NCBI RefSeq assembly: GCF_904063065.1
Contig: NZ_CAJFCL010000006.1
Coordinates: 62,001-126,000 of the forward strand
Direction of reading: 5' to 3'
DNA: 64,000 nucleotides
Source: Pseudomonas paraversuta
GTDB taxonomy: Bacteria; Pseudomonadota; Gammaproteobacteria; Pseudomonadales; Pseudomonadaceae
The notes beneath the pieces are model-generated. The model ran no database searches, was not told where the DNA came from, and saw only the letters and a program-made list of their open reading frames with translations. Positions 46,337 through 56,510 of the stretch are shown piece by piece. Each line of letters begins with the position of its first letter. Position 1 is the stretch's first letter. Made by a program: the position numbers and the translations under genes.

Positions 46337-47605
46337 ATGAAAAAAGTAATGCTCAAGACCACACTTAGCCTCGCCGTCACTTTGGCTTCCAGCCATATTT
46401 TCGCAAGTGGCTTCGCCCTCAACGAACAAAGCATTAGCGGTATGGGGACCGGCTTCGCAGGGCGTTCGTCTTCTGCTGAAGATGCGAGCACCGTTTTCGG
46501 CAACCCGGCAGGCATGTCCCGCATCAAGCGCGAACAAGTTACCGGTGGTGTTGCTGCAATCGACGCAAGCACCGATATCAAGCACGCAAGTGGCGGCGCT
46601 CCAGGCGGCACCAACAAAGGCGACATGGTTCCTTTCACTGCCGTGCCAATGGGCTTCTACGTGAAGCCAATTGATGAGCACTGGGCATTTGGTGTAGGCC
46701 TGTATGCTCCTTTCGGCCTGGTCACTGACTACGAAAGCAGCTTTGCCGGTCGCTATGCAGGTAAAGAGAGCAAGGTTCAGGTCATTACCTTCCAGCCTAC
46801 TGTCAGCTACGCCTTCAACGATGTAGTTTCGATCGGCTTTGGTCCTACCATCAACCGCATTGACGGCACCCTGACTTCCGCTACGCCTGGTCCACGCGGC
46901 CCCGCCAGCGACGGTGAAGTTAAAATCAAGGGTGACGATACTGCACTTGGTTTCAACGCCGGCATCCTGGTTCAGGCCACTGACAGGACTCGCCTGGGTC
47001 TGACTTATCACTCTAAAGTCAAATACAGCCTGGATGGAAACACCAAAATCTCGGGCATAGGCTTCGGGCCTTTCAATGGCACTAAATACGATGCCGGCCT
47101 GGATATCACTACGCCCGAATCTGTTGACTTCTCGGTTACCCATGAGCTGAATGACCAGTGGACCATCTATGCAGGTAGTACCTGGACTCGCTGGAGCCGC
47201 CTGAAAGACATCACCGTTGAAAACAATGGTGTTCCACCTGCGCTAGGCGGCAGTGTCGGCCCGATCGGTACCATTAAAGAAGATCAGAACTGGCATGACA
47301 CCTGGGCTTCGGCCATTGGTGCTGCCTATAAGATCAACAAGCAATGGACAGTGCGTACCGGCTTGTCGGTTGATCAGTCACCTACCAACAATACTGACCG
47401 TTCGGTTCGCATCCCGACTGGCGACCGTAAAGCAATCAGCTTTGGCGTCGGCTGGAGCCCAACTGATGATCTGACTATTGATGCCGCTTATTCCTACCTC
47501 AAGGAAGAGTCGGTTAGCGTCAACCTGCCAGCCAAAGGCAACTACAAATCCTCTTACCACAACAGTGCAAACGGGTTTGGTGTAGGTGCAACCTACAAGT
47601 TCTAA
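46337..47605 (+). CDS. Outer-membrane long-chain fatty acid transporter (FadL family)
   Basis: 422 residues. Signal peptide MKKVMLKTTLSLAVTLASSHIFA, then SGFALNEQSISGMGTGFAGR, the hatch start with the conserved NPAGM (VFGNPAGMSR) of FadL-type channels. The rest is a 14-strand barrel ending in Phe (VGATYKF). It takes up long-chain fatty acids or other hydrophobic compounds by lateral diffusion. Start ATG 46337 with AAGGAG upstream. Monocistronic with its own terminator. Several fadL paralogues occur in Pseudomonas, so the substrate is open. Confidence 0.93.
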   Translation: MKKVMLKTTLSLAVTLASSHIFASGFALNEQSISGMGTGFAGRSSSAEDASTVFGNPAGMSRIKREQVTGGVAAIDASTDIKHASGGAPGGTNKGDMVPFTAVPMGFYVKPIDEHWAFGVGLYAPFGLVTDYESSFAGRYAGKESKVQVITFQPTVSYAFNDVVSIGFGPTINRIDGTLTSATPGPRGPASDGEVKIKGDDTALGFNAGILVQATDRTRLGLTYHSKVKYSLDGNTKISGIGFGPFNGTKYDAGLDITTPESVDFSVTHELNDQWTIYAGSTWTRWSRLKDITVENNGVPPALGGSVGPIGTIKEDQNWHDTWASAIGAAYKINKQWTVRTGLSVDQSPTNNTDRSVRIPTGDRKAISFGVGWSPTDDLTIDAAYSYLKEESVSVNLPAKGNYKSSYHNSANGFGVGATYKF

Positions 47606-47641
47606 TTCAGCGCGAGACTTGACCCCTCGCCAACTGAATTA

Positions 47642-47679
47642 AAAAATCCCCGCTCTCGTTACCGAGGCGGGGATTTTTA
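47642..47679 (+). terminator. Bidirectional terminator fadL / glutathione peroxidase
   Basis: A-run, stem AATCCCCGC/GCGGGGATT around a 15-base loop, T-run. It sits between convergent genes. Confidence 0.9.
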
Positions 47680-47690
47680 ATGAACGGAAG

Positions 47691-48242
47691 TCAGGGTTTT
47701 GAAGCAATGGCTTTTTCTATCGCGTCAATCAACTCGGGACTGTCGGGTTTGGTCAGACTCGAAAAGTTGGCAACTACGTTACCTTTGCGATCAACAACGT
47801 ACTTATAGAAATTCCACTTCGGAGCACTGCTCTGTTCAGCCAGCACTTTAAACACGTGTGCGGCGTCAGGGCCACGTACATGTTGCGGATCAATCATGGT
47901 GAACGTGACGCCGTAATTAACGTAGCAGACCTTGGCTGTTTCCTCGCCACTCTTGGCTTCTTGTTTAAAGTCATCGGACGGCACCCCGATCAACTCCAGC
48001 CCTTGCCCCTTAAAGCGCTGATTCAACGCCTCAAGCCCTTTGAACTGTGGAGCAAAGCCACAGAAGCTCGCGGTATTGACGATCAACAGCGGTTTACCGG
48101 CAAAACGCTGGCACAGATCGATAGACTCCTTGGCCCGCAACTTGGGCAACGAGCCCTCCAGTAACGGTGGGCAATCTGTCGCCCATACCGAACCGGCGCA
48201 CGCCAATAACAGTACGGGCATCGCAATCCAGCGCTTGAGCAT
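47691..48242 (-). CDS. Exported glutathione-peroxidase-family protein
   Basis: 183 residues. A signal peptide ([21 protein letters not shown]) places it in the periplasm. Thioredoxin fold with the peroxidatic Cys61 in [14 protein letters not shown] and the family Trp/Asn in [15 protein letters not shown]. The usual catalytic Gln motif (CNQF) is replaced by SDDF, so the tetrad is altered, and electrons probably come from thioredoxin-like donors rather than glutathione (inference). It removes peroxides or works as a thiol peroxidase. Confidence 0.88.
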   Translation of the reverse strand: MLKRWIAMPVLLLACAGSVWATDCPPLLEGSLPKLRAKESIDLCQRFAGKPLLIVNTASFCGFAPQFKGLEALNQRFKGQGLELIGVPSDDFKQEAKSGEETAKVCYVNYGVTFTMIDPQHVRGPDAAHVFKVLAEQSSAPKWNFYKYVVDRKGNVVANFSSLTKPDSPELIDAIEKAIASKP

Positions 48243-48297
48243 TATGAAAGTCCTTTAAATAGAGGCAGACCCAGAACTTACTCGCCCCGACAACATA

Positions 48298-48420
48298 CTA
48301 GCAAGCACCCATGCCCAACTGCATCAGCGCCAGCCCGCCTTGATGCCAGCCCCACCACGCCAGAGCCAGCAGCAATGAACCGCCGCCCAGGCCCGCGACC
48401 CACAACCACATCGAGCTCAC
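48298..48420 (-). CDS. 40-residue membrane peptide coupled to the MFS gene
   Basis: A frame starting GTG at 48420 overlaps the MFS stop (GTGA) and ends at TAG 48298. An internal ATG at 48411 would give 37 residues. One hydrophobic segment (WLWVAGLGGGSLLLALAWWG) should cross the membrane, followed by WHQGGLALMQLGMGAC with a terminal Cys. The stop-start overlap suggests translation together with the transporter, perhaps as a small accessory subunit. No homologue is known to me. Confidence 0.5.
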   Translation of the reverse strand: MSSMWLWVAGLGGGSLLLALAWWGWHQGGLALMQLGMGAC

Positions 48421-49625
48421 GCCATACTCCCCTGCGCCTGCATACGGGCAACAGGACGCTCACGCACCGGCCAGTTCAAGGCTGCAGCCAAAAGACTCAA
48501 GAATATCGAAACCTGCCAGATCAGATCGTAGCTACCGGTTCGATCATAGACCACACCGCCCAGCCAGCCGCCAAGGAACGCGCCCAACTGATGGAACAGG
48601 AACACGATGCCTCCCAGCATTGACAGGTTACGCACACCAAACAGAGTGGCGACGGTGCCATTGGTCAACGGCACCGTCGACAGCCACAAGAAACCCATGG
48701 TCATACCAAACAGATAGGCACTGAATTGCGTCACCGGTGCCCACAAAAACAGCACAATCACTACCGCTCGCGCCAGATACAGGGCGGTCAGCAAACGCGG
48801 CTTGGACATGCGTCCGCCGAGCCAGCCCGCCGTGTAGGTGCCGAAGATATTGAACAGCCCAATCAGCGCCAGCACAGTCGTACCAACGGTCGCTGGCAGA
48901 TGCTGGTCTACCAGATAGGCCGGCAGGTGGATGCCGATAAACACCACCTGAAACCCGCAGACAAAAAAACCGAAGGACAACAACCAGAAGCCGGAGTGCG
49001 AGCAGGCCTCACCCAGGGCTTCCTTGAGGGTTTGCTCGCCACCCAGACTCGGCAGCGGGCGATCCTTGAGCATGCTCACCAGGGGCACGATCAGCGCCAC
49101 CAGCAAGCCCAGAACCAGCAAAGCCGACGACCAGCCGAGCCAGCCGATCAAACCCAGGGTGCCTGGCAGCATGGCGAACTGACCGAACGACCCCGCCGCA
49201 CTGGCAATCCCCATGCCCATGCTGCGTTTTTCCGGGGGCAAGGCGCGCCCCACCACCCCCAGAATCACCGAAAAAGAAGTACCGGACAGACCGATACCAA
49301 TCAACAACCCCGCACTCAGTGACAAGGTCATCAATGAGTCCGACATGCCCATCAGAATCAAACCGGCGGCATACAAAATGCCCCCAATGATCACCACCCT
49401 GGCTGCACCGAAACGGTCAGCCAGAGCACCGGTGAACGGTTGTGCCAGGCCCCAGATCAGGTTTTGCAGGGCGATGGCAAACGCAAAAACCTCACGGCCC
49501 CAGCCAAACTGCGCACTCATGGGCGGCAGAAACAGCCCGAAACCATGCCTTACCCCCAGGGACAGCGCCAGAATCAATGCACTGCCCAAAAGCACCCAGC
49601 CGCTGGTACGCCACACCGATGTCAT
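48417..49625 (-). CDS. MFS transporter under MarR control
   Basis: A 402-residue, 12-TM major facilitator protein. The motif between TM2 and TM3 is GALADRFGAARVVIIGG and its repeat between TM8 and TM9 is GWLGGRMSKPRLL. The pattern (SLGVRHGFGLFLPPMSAQFG) fits the OFA/monocarboxylate-like subgroup rather than classical drug exporters. A palindrome GGGTATATACCC lies 17 bases upstream and the divergently organised MarR gene carries the same half site, so expression is probably MarR-repressed. The substrate, possibly an aromatic or organic acid, is unknown. Confidence 0.88.
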   Translation of the reverse strand: MTSVWRTSGWVLLGSALILALSLGVRHGFGLFLPPMSAQFGWGREVFAFAIALQNLIWGLAQPFTGALADRFGAARVVIIGGILYAAGLILMGMSDSLMTLSLSAGLLIGIGLSGTSFSVILGVVGRALPPEKRSMGMGIASAAGSFGQFAMLPGTLGLIGWLGWSSALLVLGLLVALIVPLVSMLKDRPLPSLGGEQTLKEALGEACSHSGFWLLSFGFFVCGFQVVFIGIHLPAYLVDQHLPATVGTTVLALIGLFNIFGTYTAGWLGGRMSKPRLLTALYLARAVVIVLFLWAPVTQFSAYLFGMTMGFLWLSTVPLTNGTVATLFGVRNLSMLGGIVFLFHQLGAFLGGWLGGVVYDRTGSYDLIWQVSIFLSLLAAALNWPVRERPVARMQAQGSMA

Positions 49626-49642
49626 TATTATTCTCCTAATGC

Positions 49643-49654
49643 GGGTATATACCC
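49643..49654. promoter_or_regulatory. MarR-type operator upstream of the MFS gene
   Basis: GGGTATATACCC is a perfect 12-base palindrome just before the MFS ribosome site. A ten-base match, GTATATACCC, lies at the regulator's own start. Confidence 0.7.
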
Positions 49655-49677
49655 ATTTCTATTCGTGAAACAGGCGC

Positions 49678-50091
49678 TCAGTCCGCGCCCGCCAACTCAT
49701 CCAGCAGCTGCAACAGTTGTTCACGCCGGTCTTCGCCCAAACGGTCAATCAGACGCTGTTGTGCAGCCTCCCAGGCAGGCAGGGCAGCCTCGAGCCGCTC
49801 TTCACCGGCCTTGGTCAGGCACACCAGTCGATTGCGATGGTCTTCGCCCTCGGCCAGCTTCACCAGGCCTGCAGCTTCGAGCACCCGCAAATTACGGCCC
49901 AAGGTACTGCGATCCAGCCCCATGGCTTCGGCCAGAGTGGAAATACTCGGCTGATCGAGACGCTTGAGATTGCACAACAAGGAATACTGGGCAACGTTGA
50001 TCCCGAAGCCATCAAGAGCGCCGTCGTAATGCCTGCTGATGCCGCGGGAAGCGCGACGCAGATTGGTGCATAAACACTGGGTCGGTAACAT
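49678..50091 (-). CDS. MarR-family transcriptional regulator
   Basis: A 137-residue winged-helix dimeric repressor. The recognition region is ISTLAEAMGLDRSTLGRNLRVLEAAGLV (about 50-77) and the wing is EGEDHRNRLVCLT. The start is ATG 50091. It has no clear ribosome site and the operator half site begins eight bases upstream, so the transcript may be leaderless. It is upstream of the MFS gene on the same strand and most likely represses both until an aromatic or phenolic ligand binds. A Cys-rich N-terminus (MLPTQCLCTNL) could give redox sensitivity (inference). Confidence 0.88.
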   Translation of the reverse strand: MLPTQCLCTNLRRASRGISRHYDGALDGFGINVAQYSLLCNLKRLDQPSISTLAEAMGLDRSTLGRNLRVLEAAGLVKLAEGEDHRNRLVCLTKAGEERLEAALPAWEAAQQRLIDRLGEDRREQLLQLLDELAGAD

Positions 50092-50098
50092 TTTGTAT

Positions 50099-50108
50099 GT
50101 ATATACCC
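50099..50108. promoter_or_regulatory. MarR operator half-palindrome at the regulator start
   Basis: GTATATACCC followed by GC matches the MFS operator arm in reverse (GCGGGTATATAC occurs in both). It sits immediately before the regulator's ATG, suggesting autoregulation. Confidence 0.6.
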
Positions 50109-50206
50109 GCAATTAAACAGAATCAAGATTTATAAACACACCCTTGAGGGGGCCGGTATGCCAGCGACACGGCTTCTCAGGATATCCAGGCTGACGCATA
50201 GCAGGG

Positions 50207-50944
50207 TCACACTTGAATAAGCGCCAGCCCCACCAACAGCAGAACCTCAAGCAATTCAAGCAAGGCGCCGGCGGTATCACCCGTGGTGCCGGCCAAACGA
50301 CGCAGCATCACCTTGCGCAGCCAAACAAACCCAAGCGCAGCCAGCACCAGCGCGTACAACCCTGCATAACCGGCTATCACCACACACGCCACAGCACTGA
50401 GCCCCAGCACCTGCCATCCCGCCTTGCGTGGCAAGTGATCAGCCAGCGCCTGCCCCAGGCCACCGGCACGAACATAGGGCGTGGTAAGGAACACTCCCAG
50501 CAAAGCGCTGCGGCCGATCAACGGCACAATCAGCAAGACCGCCGTCTGTTGTTGCTCTATCAGTGCCAGCAGCGCGCAAAACTTGAGCAATAACAGCAAC
50601 ACCAGGGTGACCACGGCAATCGGTCCGCTGCGCGGGTCTTTCATGATACTCAGGGTGCGCTCGCGATCACCAAAACCGCCCAGCCAGGCATCTGCACTGT
50701 CAGCCAGACCGTCCAGGTGCAGCCCGCCGCTGAGCAGCACCCACGCCGTCAGCAGCAAGGCCCCGTGCAGCATCAACGGTGCACCGGCCAGCAAGCCGTT
50801 AAGCCCCCAAAGCAACAGGCCGAACAACAAACCCACCAGCGGATAGAACAGCAGCGAACGTCCCAGCTCCTGCGGCGCAGGCATGCCGGGCAGGCGAATC
50901 GGCAAACTGCTTAAAAACTGCAGGGCGATCCAGAATGGCAGCAT
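50207..50944 (-). CDS. cobS: Adenosylcobinamide-GDP ribazoletransferase
   Basis: 245-residue inner-membrane enzyme joining adenosylcobinamide-GDP to alpha-ribazole (phosphate), a final step of cobalamin assembly; also named CobV. About six TM helices. Motifs: FWIALQFLSSLPI near the start, LHLDGLADSADAWLGGFGDRERTLSIMKDPRSG with the acidic metal site, and C-terminal GDTAGALLELLEVLLLVGL. Start ATG 50944 lies two bases past the cobC stop. Last gene of the operon. Confidence 0.94.
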   Translation of the reverse strand: MLPFWIALQFLSSLPIRLPGMPAPQELGRSLLFYPLVGLLFGLLLWGLNGLLAGAPLMLHGALLLTAWVLLSGGLHLDGLADSADAWLGGFGDRERTLSIMKDPRSGPIAVVTLVLLLLLKFCALLALIEQQQTAVLLIVPLIGRSALLGVFLTTPYVRAGGLGQALADHLPRKAGWQVLGLSAVACVVIAGYAGLYALVLAALGFVWLRKVMLRRLAGTTGDTAGALLELLEVLLLVGLALIQV

Positions 50945-50946
50945 GC

Positions 50947-51522
50947 TCAACCCTCTTCGCTCAATACGCCGTGCGCTGCGACACGCAGGCCGAACAGCGC
51001 ACCATTGACCACCTGCACCTGCAACAAGTGCTCACGGGGCAGACCCCGGGCCCGGGCCAGCAGCAGTTTCATCACCCCGCCGTGGCACACCACCAGCACC
51101 CGCTCGCCGGCAAACTGTTGCTGCAAACGGCTAACCGCTGACAGCACCCGCGCCGAGAACTCCAGCACTGGCTCGCCTTGCGGCGGAGTAAAGCCGTAGG
51201 GGTCTGTCCAGAACAAGCCCAGCGCCTCGGCATCGGTCTCCATCAGCGCGGCAGGACTACAGCCCTCCCATGCACCAAAATGCAGCTCCTGCAGGTCCTT
51301 GTCGAAAGACACCGGTAACGCCAGTTGCTGGCTCAATTCCCGCGCGAACAAGGCACAACGCTGCAATGGCGAGCTGACAATACGATCCCACGGCCCGCGG
51401 CCTTTGACCGCCTCCCGCATCTGCTCCCAGCCCAGGGCCGTCAGCGCGTCATCGAGACTGCCACGCAGACCGCCGCCCAGTTCGGTTTCACCATGGCGCA
51501 ACAGATCCAGCTGCACACTCAT
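50947..51522 (-). CDS. cobC: Alpha-ribazole-5'-phosphate phosphatase (histidine phosphatase family)
   Basis: 191 residues from ATG 51522 ([17 protein letters not shown]). The RHG catalytic motif is at residues 9-11; the second His is in [12 protein letters not shown] near residue 150. It dephosphorylates alpha-ribazole-5-phosphate or the cobalamin phosphate. Its ATG overlaps the cobT stop (ATGA). The open frame upstream to 51819 overlaps cobT in another frame and is not coding. Confidence 0.92.
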   Translation of the reverse strand: MSVQLDLLRHGETELGGGLRGSLDDALTALGWEQMREAVKGRGPWDRIVSSPLQRCALFARELSQQLALPVSFDKDLQELHFGAWEGCSPAALMETDAEALGLFWTDPYGFTPPQGEPVLEFSARVLSAVSRLQQQFAGERVLVVCHGGVMKLLLARARGLPREHLLQVQVVNGALFGLRVAAHGVLSEEG

Positions 51523-52574
51523 GCCGGGCGGTCCGCCACGGAGGCCTCGGCAAAGGTCGCCATCTGCCCGTGCAGGTCGCAGGCAAGACGCACCAAGGGG
51601 ACCGCCAGCGCAGCACCGCTGCCCTCGCCCAGGCGCAAGCCGAGGTCGAGCAACGGTTGTGCCTGCAGGCTTTCCAGCACATGGCGATGCCCCTGCTCGG
51701 CGCCGCGATGGGCGAAGATCAGCCACTCTCGGCATTCGGGATTCAAGCGTACGGCGACCATGGCCGCAACCGTGCAAATAAAGCCATCGACCAGCGCCAC
51801 CAGGCCTTCTTGCGCACACGCCACATAGGCCCCGGCCAAGGCTGCAATTTCAAAGCCGCCCAAGCGAAACAGAGTCTGCAACGGGTCATCCAGCAGCCCG
51901 TCGTGAAACGCCAGCGCCTGATCGATCACCCGGGCTTTATGGCTCACACCCGCCGCATCCAGACCGGTACCCGGCCCGGTCAAATGCGCAGCCGGGCAAT
52001 CGAGCAGCGCACAGGCCACGGCACTGGCCGACGCCGTATTGCCGATACCCATTTCACCGCCGATAAACAACTCACTGCCCGCTGCCAGTGCACGCAATAC
52101 GCTGTCACGACCCGCCTGCAGAGCTTTCAAGCCCTGACTGTCAGTCATCGCCGCGCCCGTGGCAAAGTTGGCCGTGCCGGCCCCCAGCTGCAAATGCCGG
52201 ACCCCCGCCAGATTGAGCATCGGGGTAACAGTGCCCAGATCCACCACATCCAGTTGCGCGCCCAACTGACGGGCCAGCACGCTGATTGCCGCGCCGCCGC
52301 TGACAAAGTTGTGCAGCATTTGCCCGGTGACCGCTTGCGGATAAGCCGATACACCCTCCGCCACCACGCCGTGATCACCTGCAAAAATCGCAACCCATAT
52401 TTGATCGGCACGGGGTTTCAACCGCCCCTGCAACCCGGCCAGCTGCACTGCCAAAGCTTCCAGCTGGCCCAAAGAACCTGCCGGCTTGGTCAATTGCTGC
52501 TGACGCTCGGCCGCTGCCGTCGACATTGCATGATCAACCGGCTTGCACGGGGTCAGCCACCACGGGGTATTCAT
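51519..52574 (-). CDS. cobT: Nicotinate-nucleotide--dimethylbenzimidazole phosphoribosyltransferase
   Basis: 351 residues. Makes alpha-ribazole-5-phosphate from nicotinate mononucleotide and DMB (produced by BluB in this operon). Motifs: [17 protein letters not shown] at the start, [23 protein letters not shown] block ([18 protein letters not shown]), [20 protein letters not shown] and a C-terminal catalytic Glu region ([17 protein letters not shown]). Start ATG 52574 with AAGGAA upstream, overlapping the cobU stop by four bases. Confidence 0.95.
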   Translation of the reverse strand: MNTPWWLTPCKPVDHAMSTAAAERQQQLTKPAGSLGQLEALAVQLAGLQGRLKPRADQIWVAIFAGDHGVVAEGVSAYPQAVTGQMLHNFVSGGAAISVLARQLGAQLDVVDLGTVTPMLNLAGVRHLQLGAGTANFATGAAMTDSQGLKALQAGRDSVLRALAAGSELFIGGEMGIGNTASASAVACALLDCPAAHLTGPGTGLDAAGVSHKARVIDQALAFHDGLLDDPLQTLFRLGGFEIAALAGAYVACAQEGLVALVDGFICTVAAMVAVRLNPECREWLIFAHRGAEQGHRHVLESLQAQPLLDLGLRLGEGSGAALAVPLVRLACDLHGQMATFAEASVADRPA

Positions 52575-53092
52575 AGTGCAGTTCCTTTCAACGTCAGGGG
52601 CAGGCCCGCCACCGTCAGCACTACTCGCTGACAGCGCTCGGCCAAGGCTTGATGCAACCAACCGGCTTCATCGACATAGCGGCGAGTCAATTCGCCCAGC
52701 GGTACGACACCCATTCCGGTTTCGTTGCTGACCAACACGATTTCACCCGGCAGTTCAGCCAGGCACTCCAGCAGCGCATCACGCTCGGCGCTCAGGCGCT
52801 GTGGATCTTCAAGCAGCAACAGGTTGGTCAGCCATAGCGTCAGGCAATCCACCAGCAGAAAAGAATCTGCCCGGGCGTTGTCGCGCAGTACCCGGGCCAG
52901 CTCCACCGGCTCTTCAACCAGCGCCCAATGCCCAGGGCGGCGCTCACGATGGTGACGCACGCGCTCGTTCATCTCACCGTCCAGCGGCTGGCTGGTGGCA
53001 ATATAGGTGACGGCCAGACCGGACCCGGCCGCGAGCTTCTCGGCCAGGCGACTTTTCCCCGAGCGGGCTCCGCCCAGAATCAGTTGCAGCAT
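52571..53092 (-). CDS. cobU: Adenosylcobinamide kinase / guanylyltransferase
   Basis: 173 residues, also called CobP. Phosphorylates adenosylcobinamide and then adds GMP. P-loop GGARSGKS at residues 7-14; the guanylylated His region [13 protein letters not shown] is at about 45-57; [23 protein letters not shown] is family-typical. 76 bases separate it from cobQ, the largest gap inside the operon. Confidence 0.95.
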   Translation of the reverse strand: MLQLILGGARSGKSRLAEKLAAGSGLAVTYIATSQPLDGEMNERVRHHRERRPGHWALVEEPVELARVLRDNARADSFLLVDCLTLWLTNLLLLEDPQRLSAERDALLECLAELPGEIVLVSNETGMGVVPLGELTRRYVDEAGWLHQALAERCQRVVLTVAGLPLTLKGTAL

Positions 53093-53168
53093 GTTTTGGA
53101 ACCTCTAGCAGAAGAAGGCGCTCTGGCCACTGACGCTAACGCAGGCAAGCCGGGCCCCCGCAGGGATA

Positions 53169-54620
53169 TCAGAGCCCGCATAATTGACGAAGCAGCCCGG
53201 TATCCAGATGGTTTTGCACCAGGTCCGCCAGGCGTTCGATATCCCGCTCACGCAGGGCGTGGTAATCCACCGATTGCACGTCCTGCAAGCCGGCCCAGCG
53301 CAGCAAGGCACTGCAGGCCGCAGGCGACTCGAACAAGCCATGCAAATAGGTGCCGAAAATTTGCCCGTCGGCGCTTTGCGCGCCGTCACAGCGGCCATCT
53401 TCCAGTTGCACCGCCGGCCGCTCCAGCGCCACGCCGGTAGTCACCCCCGCATGGATTTCGTAACCACAGACTTCAGCGTTTTCCAGAGCCAGATGCCCGC
53501 GCACATTGCGCAGCTGCTTCTCGGCGGCGAGCTCGGTGCTGAATGCCAGCAACCCCAGCCCCGCGCTTGAGCCCGCAGTACCTTCCAGGCCTAATGGGTC
53601 GTGAACCTGCTCGCCGAGCATCTGTAAACCGCCGCAAATCCCCAGCAACTTGCCGCCATAGCGCAAGTGACGGTTGATGGCAGTGTCCCAGCCATTGGCC
53701 CGCAAATAGGCCAGATCGCTGCGCACGCTCTTGGAGCCCGGCAGAATGATCAAGTCTGCAGCCGGGATGGGCTGGCCCGGCCCGACAAACTGCAAGTCCA
53801 CCTGCGGGTGTAAACGCAGCGGGTCGAAGTCGGTGTGGTTACTGATACGCGGCAGCACCGGCACTACCACCCTGAGCACTTGATCCGCCTTGTCGGTCTG
53901 ACGCTGATCAATGCCGTCTTCGGCCTCGAGGTGCAAATCCATCACATAGGGCAAGACCCCGATCACCGGCTTGCCCGTGCGCTGCTCGAGCCAGTCAAGA
54001 CCGGGCTGGAGCAAGGCAATGTCGCCACGAAAACGGTTGATGATGAAGCCCTTGACCCGTGCCTGCTCGGTTTCGCTGAGCAACTCCAGAGTGCCGACCA
54101 GATGCGCGAACACGCCGCCGCGGTTGATATCGGCGATCAGGATCACCGGGCAATCCACGGCTTCGGCAAAGCCCATGTTGGCGATGTCACCGGCACGCAG
54201 GTTGATCTCGGCAGGCGAACCCGCGCCCTCGACCATCACCACCGGGTACTCGGCACTCAAACGTCGATGCGAGGCCAGCACCGCCTGCATGGCAATGGCC
54301 TTGTAGTCGTGGTAGGCCACCGCGTTCATGCTGGTCACCGCACGACCATGGATAATCACTTGCGCGCCGGTGTCACTGTTGGGCTTGAGCAGCACCGGAT
54401 TCATATCCGTGTGCGGCGCCAGGCCGGCCGCCTGCGCCTGAACTGCCTGCGCCCGGCCGATCTCGCCGCCCTCAGCGGTTACGGCACTGTTGAGTGCCAT
54501 GTTCTGCGGCTTGAACGGCACCACACGCACACCCTCACGGGTCAGCCAGCGGCACAAGGCCGTGACCAGGGTACTTTTACCGGCATCGGAGGTGGTGCCC
54601 TGCACCATCAAAGTACTCAT
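53169..54620 (-). CDS. cobQ: Cobyric acid synthase
   Basis: 483 residues. Amidates adenosyl-cobyrinic acid a,c-diamide at four positions using glutamine. N-terminal dethiobiotin-synthase-like ATPase with GTTSDAGKS at residues 8-16; C-terminal class-I-like glutamine amidotransferase with Cys in [12 protein letters not shown] and His in GTYLHGLFE. The start overlaps the cobD-type gene upstream by four bases. Confidence 0.96.
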   Translation of the reverse strand: MSTLMVQGTTSDAGKSTLVTALCRWLTREGVRVVPFKPQNMALNSAVTAEGGEIGRAQAVQAQAAGLAPHTDMNPVLLKPNSDTGAQVIIHGRAVTSMNAVAYHDYKAIAMQAVLASHRRLSAEYPVVMVEGAGSPAEINLRAGDIANMGFAEAVDCPVILIADINRGGVFAHLVGTLELLSETEQARVKGFIINRFRGDIALLQPGLDWLEQRTGKPVIGVLPYVMDLHLEAEDGIDQRQTDKADQVLRVVVPVLPRISNHTDFDPLRLHPQVDLQFVGPGQPIPAADLIILPGSKSVRSDLAYLRANGWDTAINRHLRYGGKLLGICGGLQMLGEQVHDPLGLEGTAGSSAGLGLLAFSTELAAEKQLRNVRGHLALENAEVCGYEIHAGVTTGVALERPAVQLEDGRCDGAQSADGQIFGTYLHGLFESPAACSALLRWAGLQDVQSVDYHALRERDIERLADLVQNHLDTGLLRQLCGL

Positions 54621-55609
54621 GCAACTTCCTTGGTGTAGGCCAGCAACGTCTGCTCCAGCCGCAACCAGTCAGCCTCGGTGGCCGGCAGACCGAAACGTAC
54701 GCTGCTGTTATGGGCAAACAGACGCAGCAAAATGCCGCGCTGGGCCATGAATTCGTAAAGACGGTCGGCATGGGGCGTAATCAGCCACTGAAACAGCGCG
54801 CATCCGCCCTGGGGCGGCAAATCATGTACGCCAAGCAATCGCGCCAGACGCCCGCTGGCCAGTACGCTGCGCTCGCGCTGCAGCGCCTGGGCTGCGGTGT
54901 CTAGCAGGCAGGCCTGACCGACAATCCGGGTCGGCCCGCTGACGGCCCATGGCCCGACCTGTTCGGCCAGCAATTTGAGCAATTTGAGTTCCGCCAGAAC
55001 AAAGCCCAAGCGTATGCCGGCCAGGCCAAAGAACTTGCCGAAGGAGCGCAACACAATCAGTCCGGTACGCCAGCTCTGGGCCGACAGACTCAAATCCGGC
55101 GTGTTGTCCATAAAGGCCTCGTCCACCACCAGCCAGCCTCCGCGCTGGGCCAGCCTGGCGTGCCATTCCAGCAGGCGCTCGGCGGACAGGCTCAAGCCTG
55201 TGGGGTTATTGGGGTTAACCACCACCAGTACATCCAGGGTATCGAGGTAGAAATCGACTTCCTGTTCCATGATTTCGCGCACGATGTGCCCGCTGCGCCG
55301 CCATGCCTCAGCGTGCTCGGCATAACAGGGCGACAGCACACCGACCTTGCCCCCCCGACGCAGGCGCGGCAGCAACTGAATGGCGCACTGCGAACCCGGC
55401 ACCGGCAACACATTGGGTGCTCCGTAATAGGCACAGGCCGCATGCTCAAGCCCGTCGTCGGTTTCCGGCAAGCGCGCCCAGGCACGCTGATCAATCTCGG
55501 GAATTGCGAATGGCCAGGGCGCCAGGCCACTGGACAGGTCCAGCCAGTCGGCCTCGGCAATGCCGTAGTGCAGGACTGCCTGGCGTAAACGTCCGCCGTG
55601 CTCAAGCAT
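54617..55609 (-). CDS. cobD: Threonine-phosphate decarboxylase
   Basis: 330 residues, PLP enzyme (called CobC in P. denitrificans naming) making aminopropanol phosphate for the nucleotide loop. Aminotransferase fold [19 protein letters not shown] and the PLP-lysine motif [19 protein letters not shown] 55609 has GGAG eight bases upstream and was preferred over GTG 55618. It overlaps the cbiB stop by 8 bases. Confidence 0.92.
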   Translation of the reverse strand: MLEHGGRLRQAVLHYGIAEADWLDLSSGLAPWPFAIPEIDQRAWARLPETDDGLEHAACAYYGAPNVLPVPGSQCAIQLLPRLRRGGKVGVLSPCYAEHAEAWRRSGHIVREIMEQEVDFYLDTLDVLVVVNPNNPTGLSLSAERLLEWHARLAQRGGWLVVDEAFMDNTPDLSLSAQSWRTGLIVLRSFGKFFGLAGIRLGFVLAELKLLKLLAEQVGPWAVSGPTRIVGQACLLDTAAQALQRERSVLASGRLARLLGVHDLPPQGGCALFQWLITPHADRLYEFMAQRGILLRLFAHNSSVRFGLPATEADWLRLEQTLLAYTKEVA

Positions 55610-56510
55610 AGAATTCACTCCCCACGCACAGGATCAATAACCACAACCACACCCCGCGTTGCACCAACTGCCAGCCGCGATTGATCGAATCGGCATCCGC
55701 CGGCGCACCTTCGCCCAATTGCCCGCGCTCGTGCAGTTCACCGTGGTAAATCGCCGGGCCGCCCAACTCGACCTCCAGGGCACCTGCGCCCGCCGCCATC
55801 ACCGGCCCCGCATTAGGGCTGTCCCATTGCGGCGCCTGTTTGCGCCAGCACTTAAGGGCCAGTCGGGTTTTACCCAGTACGGCGTAGGTCAAGGCAACCA
55901 GACGCGCAGGAATGTAGTTCAGCACATCATCGATCCGCGCAGCCGCCCAGCCAAAACGCTCGAAGCGTTCGTTGCGATAGCCCCACATGGCATCCAGGGT
56001 ATTACTCAAACGATAGAGCACTACACCCGGCGCACCGGCCACGGCAAACCAGAACAAGGCGGCGAACACTGCATCGCTGCCGTTCTCCAGTACCGATTCA
56101 GTGGCGGCGCGGGCCACTTCAGTCGCATCCAGTTCGCTGGTCTGGCGACTGACCAGGTAGCCGACCCGGGTACGGGCTTCGTCCAGATCATTGCTGCGCA
56201 GGGCTTGTGCCACCGGCTGCACGTGCTCGCCCAGACTGCGCATGCCCAGCGCGCAATACAGCGCCAGAATGTCCACCAGCCAGCCGATGTAAGGCAGCCA
56301 CGACAAGGCTGTGGCCAGGATCGTAAATGGCACAACCGCCAGCACCCAGGCTGTCACGCCATGGCTGCGCCAGCCCCGGCCACCGGAATTGAAACGTTGT
56401 TCGATACGCTCAGCCATCCGGCCAAACGCAACCAGCGGATGCCTGCGCTTGGGCTCACCGAACAGCGCGTCCAGTGCCACTCCGGCGACGCACAGCAACG
56501 CCACACTCAT
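55602..56510 (-). CDS. cbiB: Adenosylcobinamide-phosphate synthase
   Basis: 302-residue inner-membrane enzyme (CobD in P. denitrificans naming) attaching aminopropanol (phosphate) to cobyric acid. Motifs: [20 protein letters not shown] near the N-terminus, [44 protein letters not shown], and about four TM helices. ATG 56510 overlaps the bluB stop and has GGGAGTG upstream. Confidence 0.94.
   Translation of the reverse strand: MSVALLCVAGVALDALFGEPKRRHPLVAFGRMAERIEQRFNSGGRGWRSHGVTAWVLAVVPFTILATALSWLPYIGWLVDILALYCALGMRSLGEHVQPVAQALRSNDLDEARTRVGYLVSRQTSELDATEVARAATESVLENGSDAVFAALFWFAVAGAPGVVLYRLSNTLDAMWGYRNERFERFGWAAARIDDVLNYIPARLVALTYAVLGKTRLALKCWRKQAPQWDSPNAGPVMAAGAGALEVELGGPAIYHGELHERGQLGEGAPADADSINRGWQLVQRGVWLWLLILCVGSEFYA

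Noticed and set aside
48278..48463. 61-codon minus-strand frame overlapping the MFS gene end
   Set aside because: Arg/Gly/Val-rich shadow; the adjacent frame with the transmembrane peptide fits a stop-start overlap much better.
51324..51828. Plus-strand frames inside cobT/cobC
   Set aside because: Shadows of tightly overlapping cob genes.
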